64,000 nucleotides of DNA from assembly GCF_016741875.1 (NCBI RefSeq), contig NZ_JAERRF010000026.1, positions 1 through 64,000 on the forward strand. The letters are read 5' to 3'. Source of the DNA: Streptomyces coffeae. GTDB lineage: Bacteria > Actinomycetota > Actinomycetes > Streptomycetales > Streptomycetaceae. The position numbers were made by a program, and so were the translations under genes. The notes below the pieces were generated by a model that was given only the letters and a program-made list of their open reading frames with translations, was not told where the DNA came from and made no database searches. Below are positions 59,038 to 64,000 of this stretch, in pieces; positions within the stretch are counted from its first letter, which is position 1; every line of letters begins with the position of its first letter.

Positions 59038-59062
59038 GTGTGTGTGAAGGGACATCGGACAC

Positions 59063-59632
59063 GTGCAGTTGGTTGTGGCGAGGATCGGCCGTGCCCATGG
59101 GATCAAGGGTGAGGTCACCGTCGAGGTCCGTACGGACGAGCCGGAGCTGAGGCTCGCCCCGGGCGCCGTGCTGGCCACCGAACCCGTCTCGGCCGGGCCG
59201 CTGACCATCGAGACCGGCCGGGTCCACAGCGGCCGGCTGCTGCTGCGCTTCGAGGGCGTCCGGGACCGCAACGGCGCGGAGGCGCTGCGCAACACCCTGC
59301 TGATCGCGGAGGTCGACCCGGAGGAAGTCCCCGAGGACCCCGAGGAGTTCTACGACCACCAGCTGATCGACCTCGATGTGGTCACCGTGGACGGGACCGA
59401 GGTCGGCAGGATCTCCGAGATCTCCCATCTGCCGTACCAGGACCTGCTGATCGTCCGGCGTCCGGACGGCGGTGAGGTGATGATCCCGTTCGTCTCCGCG
59501 GTGGTGCCGGAGATCGACCTCGAGGCGCAGCGGGCGGTGATCGACCCGCCGCCGGGGCTGCTGAACGACGCCGAGGCCGAGATCGCCGGCAGCCGCGGGG
59601 ACTCCTCGTCGGACGAGGGCGCGTCGTCATGA
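59063..59632 (+). CDS. rimM: 16S rRNA processing protein RimM
   Basis: A 30S assembly factor of 189 residues that binds S19. The N-terminal RimM domain (VARIGRAHGIKGEVTVEVRTDEPELRL) and a PRC-barrel-like C-terminal half (DHQLIDLDVVTVDGTEVGRI, GGEVMIPFVSAVVPEIDLEAQRAVIDPPPGLL) are complete. Its stop overlaps the trmD ATG (ATGA). Confidence 0.96.
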   Translation: MQLVVARIGRAHGIKGEVTVEVRTDEPELRLAPGAVLATEPVSAGPLTIETGRVHSGRLLLRFEGVRDRNGAEALRNTLLIAEVDPEEVPEDPEEFYDHQLIDLDVVTVDGTEVGRISEISHLPYQDLLIVRRPDGGEVMIPFVSAVVPEIDLEAQRAVIDPPPGLLNDAEAEIAGSRGDSSSDEGASS

Positions 59633-60450
59633 GGCTCGATGTCGTCACGATCTTCCCGGAGTACCTGGAGCCGCTGAACGTCTCGCTGGTCGGCAAGGCG
59701 CGCGCCCGGGGACAGCTGGACGTCCGCGTCCACGATCTGCGCTCCTTCACGCACGACCGGCACCACACGGTGGACGACACCCCCTATGGCGGTGGTCCGG
59801 GCATGGTGATGAAGCCCGAGCCATGGGGTGAGGCGCTGGACTCCATCCTCGCCTCGGGGGAGGCCGAGCGGCCGGCCAGGCCGGTGCTGGTGGTGCCGAC
59901 GCCGAGTGGGCGTCCGTTCACCCAGGCGCTGGCCGTGGAGCTGGCCGAGCGCCCCTGGCTGATCTTCGCGCCCGCCCGTTACGAAGGCATCGACCGGCGG
60001 GTGATCGAGGAGTACGGCGAGCACCTCGAGGTCCACGAGGTCTCCATCGGCGACTACGTCCTGGCCGGTGGCGAGGCCGCGGTCCTGGTCATCACCGAGG
60101 CGGTCGCCCGGCTGCTGCCCGGGGTGCTGGGCAACGCCGAGTCGCACCGCGACGACTCCTTCGCGCCCGGTGCCATGGCCGATCTGCTGGAGGGGCCGGT
60201 CTACACCAAGCCTCCCGAGTGGCGTGGCCGCGGTATCCCGGAGGTGCTGGTCAGCGGGCACCACGGCAAGGTCGCGCGATGGCGGCGGGACGAGGCGTTC
60301 CGGCGTACCAGCGTCAACCGCCCCGATCTGATCGAGCGCTGCGACCCCGCGGCGCTGGACAAGCACGACCGGAAGACCCTGGTCGAGCTGGGCTGGCAGG
60401 AGCTCCCCGAGGGCGGATTTGGGCGCTCGGACCGCGCCGTGGAAGAATAG
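59629..60450 (+). CDS. trmD: tRNA (guanine37-N1)-methyltransferase
   Basis: A knotted SPOUT methyltransferase of 273 residues that makes m1G37 and prevents frameshifting. Signatures are RLDVVTIFPEYLEPL, HHTVDDTPYGGGPGMVMKPEPW, PARYEGIDRRVIEEYG, and VHEVSIGDYVLAGGEAAVLVI, which includes the SAM knot. It is coupled to rimM by a 4-base overlap. Confidence 0.97.
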   Translation: MRLDVVTIFPEYLEPLNVSLVGKARARGQLDVRVHDLRSFTHDRHHTVDDTPYGGGPGMVMKPEPWGEALDSILASGEAERPARPVLVVPTPSGRPFTQALAVELAERPWLIFAPARYEGIDRRVIEEYGEHLEVHEVSIGDYVLAGGEAAVLVITEAVARLLPGVLGNAESHRDDSFAPGAMADLLEGPVYTKPPEWRGRGIPEVLVSGHHGKVARWRRDEAFRRTSVNRPDLIERCDPAALDKHDRKTLVELGWQELPEGGFGRSDRAVEE

Positions 60451-60544
60451 GTCGCTGCCGTACGTCCGGGCGCGGCGCCCCTGCCACAGGGGGATCGACG
60501 CCCACCCGATGAGGGCGGCACTCCGAATCAACATCCGATATGCC

Positions 60545-60566
60545 GCTGATGACCTGTGGCATCAGC
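60545..60566 (+). promoter_or_regulatory. Leader hairpin abutting the rplS ribosome site
   Basis: GCTGATG (60545-60551) pairs with CATCAGC (60560-60566) around an 8-base loop, immediately followed by the Shine-Dalgarno region GAGGAAA (60567-60573). It lies in a 133-base gap between trmD and rplS and could regulate L19 synthesis. Confidence 0.55.
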
Positions 60567-60583
60567 GAGGAAAGCAGACGATC

Positions 60584-60934
60584 ATGTCTCACCTGCTCGA
60601 CACCGTCGACTCCGCGTCGCTGCGCAGCGACATCCCCACCTTCCGTCCCGGTGACACGGTCAACGTGCACGTGCGCGTCATCGAGGGCAACCGCTCCCGT
60701 GTGCAGCAGTTCAAGGGTGTGGTCATCCGCCGCCAGGGTTCCGGTGTGCGTGAGACCTTCACCGTCCGCAAGGTGAGCTTCAGCGTCGGCGTCGAGCGCA
60801 CCTTCCCGGTGCACACCCCGATCGTGGAGAAGATCGAGGTCGTCACCCGCGGTGATGTGCGCCGTGCGAAGCTGTACTACCTGCGCGACCTTCGCGGCAA
60901 GGCCGCCAAGATCAAGGAGAAGCGCGAGAGCTGA
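60584..60934 (+). CDS. rplS: Ribosomal protein bL19
   Basis: A 116-residue large-subunit protein at the 30S-50S interface. The core FRPGDTVNVHVRVIEGNRSRVQQFKGVVIRRQGSGV and the end KLYYLRDLRGKAAKIKEKRE are canonical. The ATG has GAGGAAA upstream, next to a leader hairpin. Confidence 0.97.
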   Translation: MSHLLDTVDSASLRSDIPTFRPGDTVNVHVRVIEGNRSRVQQFKGVVIRRQGSGVRETFTVRKVSFSVGVERTFPVHTPIVEKIEVVTRGDVRRAKLYYLRDLRGKAAKIKEKRES

Positions 60935-60996
60935 GTTTTGCGCGACTACTGAGCTACCGCCGGATCATCCGGCCGGGGCGGATAGGCTCTGGCCCG

Positions 60997-61845
60997 ATGG
61001 ACACCGAAGGACAGCTCACGGAGCGCGACCGCGCCTCCCGCTCCTCGACGGAGCACGAGGAGCGGTCGCGCTCTTCGCATGCGCCGGGCGATGCCGCGGA
61101 AGAGACCGCCGCCGCGCCCCGGCCTGCCCGGCGTGCGCTCGGGTGGCTGACCGGAGGTGGGCCCTGGCGGCGGGCGGGAGTGGTCACGGCACTCAGTGCC
61201 GTGCTGGTCCTGCTGGTGAGCGGCTGGGTGGTCCAGCCGTTCCTGATCCCCAGCCGCTCGATGGAGAACACCCTGCGGCCCGGGGACCGGGTCCTGGTGA
61301 ACAAGCTCGCCTACCGGTTCGGGGACGATCCGCGCCGCGGTGACGTTGTGGTGTTCGACGGAACGGGTTCCTTTCTCGGCGAGAAGCCGTCGGGGAACCC
61401 TGTGACCGGAGTGCTCCGCAAGGCGGCCGCGGCGGTCGGACTGGCCGCCCCGGCCGAGTCCGACTACATCAAGCGTGTGGTGGGCGTCGGCGGTGACCGG
61501 GTCACCTGCTGCGACAAGCGGGGGAGGATCGAGGTGAACGGTCAACCGGTGAACGAGCACTATCTGCGCCCGGGGGACAGCCCCTCGCGTGTGCCGTTCG
61601 ACATCGTGGTGCCGGAAGGGCGGCTGTGGGTGATGGGCGACCACCGCTCCGCCTCCCGTGACTCACGTGACCATCTCGGTGCGCCCGGCGGGGGCACCGT
61701 CCCCGTCGGCCAGGTGATCGGCCGTGCCGACTGGATCGCCTGGCCGGTCGGCCGCTGGTCCCGGCTGGAGCGGCCGGAGACCTTCGCCAGAGTGCCCCAG
61801 CCCGGTGTCATGCACGGCGCGGAACCCGGCGGCGCGCATGGGTAG
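60997..61845 (+). CDS. Signal peptidase I (first of three)
   Basis: A membrane serine protease of 282 residues that removes Sec and Tat signal peptides. A charged, disordered N-terminus precedes a helix (VVTALSAVLVLLVSGWVVQPFLI). The catalytic serine is S88 (PSRSMENTL) and the general-base lysine is K159 (DYIKRVVGVGGD); WVMGDHRSASRDSR is intact. TAGGCT 8 bases before the ATG and no ribosome site suggest an almost leaderless message. It resembles the sipW/X/Y genes of S. lividans in position. The next signal peptidase starts within its last 8 bases. Confidence 0.93.
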   Translation: MDTEGQLTERDRASRSSTEHEERSRSSHAPGDAAEETAAAPRPARRALGWLTGGGPWRRAGVVTALSAVLVLLVSGWVVQPFLIPSRSMENTLRPGDRVLVNKLAYRFGDDPRRGDVVVFDGTGSFLGEKPSGNPVTGVLRKAAAAVGLAAPAESDYIKRVVGVGGDRVTCCDKRGRIEVNGQPVNEHYLRPGDSPSRVPFDIVVPEGRLWVMGDHRSASRDSRDHLGAPGGGTVPVGQVIGRADWIAWPVGRWSRLERPETFARVPQPGVMHGAEPGGAHG

Positions 61846-63115
61846 CCGTGGACGACCCCGATACGGAAAGCGCCGCGCGGGCACGCCGCCGGAACCGGAG
61901 GCGCCGCGTCCCGGGGAGCGCCCGCTGGGCGGGCGTGCCGAGCGGCGCAAGATCCAGCGCCGTATCAAGCGCAGGCGCCAACGCTCCAAGGTCAAGGAGA
62001 TACCGATCCTGGTGGGCGTGGCACTGGTGATCGCACTGGTGCTGAAGACCTTCCTGGTGCAGGCGTTTGTGATTCCGTCCGGATCGATGGAGCAGACGAT
62101 CCGCATCGGCGACCGGGTGCTGGTGGACAAATTCACACCGTGGTTCGGCTCGAAGCCGGAGCGCGGCGATGTGGTGGTGTTCAAGGATCCCGGCGGCTGG
62201 CTCGAGGACGAGCGCAAGCCGCCCAAGGACGATCCGCCGGTCATCAAGCAGGGCAAGCAGTTCCTGACCTTCATCGGTCTGCTGCCGTCGGACAACGAGC
62301 AGGACCTGATCAAGCGGGTGGTCGGGGTCGGCGGTGACACGGTGGCGTGCTGTGACTCCGACGGCAAGGTCACCGTCAACGGAACGCCGCTGAACGAACC
62401 GTATCTGCACCCGGGGAACGAGCCCTCGCAGCGCCAGTTCAAGGTGACCGTCCCCAAGGGGCGGATCTTTGTGATGGGCGATCACCGCTCCAACTCGGCG
62501 GACTCCCGGGTCCATCTGGACGAGCCGGGCCAGGGCACCGTCTCGGACGACATGGTGGTCGGCCGCGCCGTGGTGATCGCCTGGCCGTTCGGCCATATGC
62601 GGAAGCTGGAGGAGCCCGGAACGTACGCCTCGGTGAAGGACGCGCCGAGTGGGGAGACACAGGCGCAGGGCGCGCCGCATAGGCTGTCCCCCATGGATCA
62701 GCAAGGAATGGTCCAGCTCCCGACCCCTGCGGAACTCCCGCTCGTTATGGGAGTGGTGGTCCTGCGCCGTTCGTGGAGCAGGCGGCAGTCAGGCGTGAGG
62801 AGTGGATGTGGGGGATTTGGCGGTCGGCGCACGATCCGGTCACGAAGAGCCCGAGCGGCGACCCGGGACAAGGGGAGAGACCTCTGTGAACGGGGACGGC
62901 ACGGACACGGCGTCAGAGACCGGTGCGCCCACGGACGGGGCCTCCGGCGCCCCGGCCGGGCCCGGCGGCGCGGACCGTGCGACCGCGGCGGATCCCTCGG
63001 ATCGCTCGGGGTCCACCGATCCCCAGGACTCCGCGGAGGGCGTGGCGCCGGAGGATTCCTCCGGGGCGCCCGGCCGTTCCGGCGGCGAGGCCGCGCCGGG
63101 GGCGAGGAGCGCTAG
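61838..63115 (+). CDS. Signal peptidase I (second), with run-on C-terminus
   Basis: A signal peptidase with catalytic S83 (IPSGSMEQTI) and K159 (DLIKRVVGVGGD), a membrane helix (EIPILVGVALVIALVLK) and FVMGDHRSNSADSR. The family fold ends near residue 270, and a hydrophobic stretch around LPTPAELPLVMGVVVL (about 295) could be a C-terminal anchor. The frame then stays open to 63115, giving 425 residues, while the S. lividans SipX I recall has about 320. The last 100 residues are Arg/Gly-rich and overlap the next gene out of frame by about 300 bases. A lost stop codon or a frameshift near 62,760-62,800 is possible. Confidence 0.85.
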   Translation: MGSRGRPRYGKRRAGTPPEPEAPRPGERPLGGRAERRKIQRRIKRRRQRSKVKEIPILVGVALVIALVLKTFLVQAFVIPSGSMEQTIRIGDRVLVDKFTPWFGSKPERGDVVVFKDPGGWLEDERKPPKDDPPVIKQGKQFLTFIGLLPSDNEQDLIKRVVGVGGDTVACCDSDGKVTVNGTPLNEPYLHPGNEPSQRQFKVTVPKGRIFVMGDHRSNSADSRVHLDEPGQGTVSDDMVVGRAVVIAWPFGHMRKLEEPGTYASVKDAPSGETQAQGAPHRLSPMDQQGMVQLPTPAELPLVMGVVVLRRSWSRRQSGVRSGCGGFGGRRTIRSRRARAATRDKGRDLCERGRHGHGVRDRCAHGRGLRRPGRARRRGPCDRGGSLGSLGVHRSPGLRGGRGAGGFLRGARPFRRRGRAGGEER

Positions 63116-63899
63116 CGGCAAGGGCCCGAAGAAGGTGCGCTCCTTCTGGAAGGAGCTGCCGATCCTGGTCGGTATCGCGCTGCTGCTGGCGCTGCTGATC
63201 AAGACCTTCCTGGTGCAGGCGTTCTCCATCCCGTCCGACTCGATGCAGAACACCTTGCAGCGGGGCGACCGGGTGCTGGTGGACAAGCTCACCCCGTGGT
63301 TCGGCTCCGAGCCCCAGCGCGGTGAGGTGGTGGTCTTCCATGACCCGGGCGGCTGGCTCGGCGAGACCGAGAAGCAGGACTCCGGACCGGTCGCCGAGGG
63401 CATCCAGAAGGCGCTGAGCTTTATCGGGCTGATGCCGTCGGCCGAGGAGAAGGACCTGATCAAGCGGGTCATCGCGGTCGGCGGGGACACCGTCTCGTGC
63501 AAGCGCGGCGGCAAGGTCATGGTGAACGGCAAGGCGCTGGACGAGCCGTACATCTTCCCCGGGAACACCCCTTGTGACGAGAAGCCGTTCGGGCCGGTCA
63601 AGGTGCCCGAGGGCCGGATCTGGGTGATGGGCGACCACCGTCAGGACTCGCTGGACTCGCGCTACCACCAGAACCTGCACAACGGCACAGTCTCGGTCGA
63701 CGATGTCGTCGGGCGCGCGATCGTCGTCGCCTGGCCGGTCGACCGCTGGAGCTCCCTGTCCGTGCCCGGCACCTTCGACCAGCCGGGGCTGAGCGCGGCG
63801 GCCTCGCTGGCGCCGACGGCCGGCGGGCTCGCGGGCGCGCTGCCGATCGTGCTGTGGCGGCGGCGCAGGCTGATCGCCAGGGCGGGGCGGGACGGCTGA
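62808..63899 (+). CDS. Signal peptidase I (third) with C-terminal membrane anchor
   Basis: A 363-residue signal peptidase. A long acidic disordered N-terminus precedes the helix ELPILVGIALLLALLIK, the catalytic serine in IPSDSMQNTL, the lysine in DLIKRVIAVGGD, and WVMGDHRQDSLDSR. A second hydrophobic segment near the end (SLAPTAGGLAGALPIVLW followed by RRRR) suggests a C-terminal anchor as in SipY/SipZ of S. lividans. The GTG at 62808 has GAGGAG 5 bases upstream. A GTG at 62886 with AGGGGAGAG upstream is an alternative that would shorten it by 26 residues and lessen the overlap with the preceding gene. Confidence 0.9.
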   Translation: MGDLAVGARSGHEEPERRPGTRGETSVNGDGTDTASETGAPTDGASGAPAGPGGADRATAADPSDRSGSTDPQDSAEGVAPEDSSGAPGRSGGEAAPGARSASGKGPKKVRSFWKELPILVGIALLLALLIKTFLVQAFSIPSDSMQNTLQRGDRVLVDKLTPWFGSEPQRGEVVVFHDPGGWLGETEKQDSGPVAEGIQKALSFIGLMPSAEEKDLIKRVIAVGGDTVSCKRGGKVMVNGKALDEPYIFPGNTPCDEKPFGPVKVPEGRIWVMGDHRQDSLDSRYHQNLHNGTVSVDDVVGRAIVVAWPVDRWSSLSVPGTFDQPGLSAAASLAPTAGGLAGALPIVLWRRRRLIARAGRDG

Positions 63900-63984
63900 C
63901 CTGCTGGTCTGCCGCTGTTGCAGGGCTTCCCCGCCGCATCCCACTGCTGACGCCGGGCGCCTACCGCGGGTAAGGTGCGGTCCC

Positions 63985-64000
63985 GTGTCCTCGGGCACGC
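63985..64000 (+). CDS. Possible start of the next gene (partial, sipZ-like position)
   Basis: A GTG at 63985 opens a frame reading M-S-S-G-T before the window ends. TAAGGT at 63971-63976 would place the transcription start at or next to this GTG. The S. lividans cluster has a fourth signal peptidase, sipZ, here in its own transcription unit, and its protein begins similarly as I recall. The call rests on little sequence. Confidence 0.35.

Overview
The window is a very GC-rich stretch of actinobacterial chromosome, almost certainly from a Streptomyces. The signs are strong G/C at third codon positions, many GTG and TTG starts, a lysine-tailed HU protein, a 'conservon' sensor kinase, nsdA, and three linked type I signal peptidases. 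From memory, the gene order follows the conserved core of streptomycete chromosomes (in S. coelicolor roughly SCO5544 to SCO5598). I see no rRNA, insertion sequence, prophage or CRISPR array.

Layout. 1-4.6 kb: conservon genes on the minus strand and a divergent tiny protein. 4.7-7.7 kb: FAH-family hydrolase, gltX and five tRNAs (Gln-Glu-Glu-Gln-Glu) closed by a terminator. 7.7-13 kb: a MerR/DUF4188 pair, ndgR divergent from leuCD, a small helical protein, hupS. 13-25.8 kb: housekeeping genes (cofC, plsC-gpsA, ddl, thiL-thiD, rpmB, a FakA-like kinase, recG, rsmD-coaD). 25.9-33.2 kb: a DivIVA-like coiled-coil protein, DUF177-rpmF-rnc-mutM, an HxlR/flavodoxin pair, a CAP-domain protein, acylphosphatase. 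33.4-39 kb: smc, with an unusually long low-complexity insertion in its hinge, and the glucose permease gene glcP. 39-44.4 kb: an apparently accessory block (luciferase-like oxidoreductase, an unknown protein, a small secreted protein, a NarL-type two-component system). 44.4-54.7 kb: ftsY, a primase-polymerase-like protein, nsdA with a TTA codon, the nitrogen operon amtB-glnK-glnD behind a GlnR box, and ffh. 54.8-58.1 kb: a methyltransferase, an extra archaeal/eukaryotic-type prolyl-tRNA synthetase and a zincin-like protein. 58.3-64 kb: rpsP-KH-rimM-trmD-rplS and three signal peptidases, with a possible fourth starting at the edge.

Most of the window is translation, protein export (ftsY, ffh, signal peptidases), DNA repair and segregation (recG, mutM, smc, hupS) and nitrogen/amino-acid control (ndgR-leuCD, amtB-glnK-glnD). 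The less ordinary parts are the SMC hinge insertion, the repeated ACTTGAAG octamer at glcP, the secreted protein beside a multi-span kinase, the duplicated-motif small protein at 4.4 kb, the second-type ProRS, the nsdA TTA codon, and a signal peptidase frame that runs far into its neighbour. All family assignments are from reading motifs; no database search was run.
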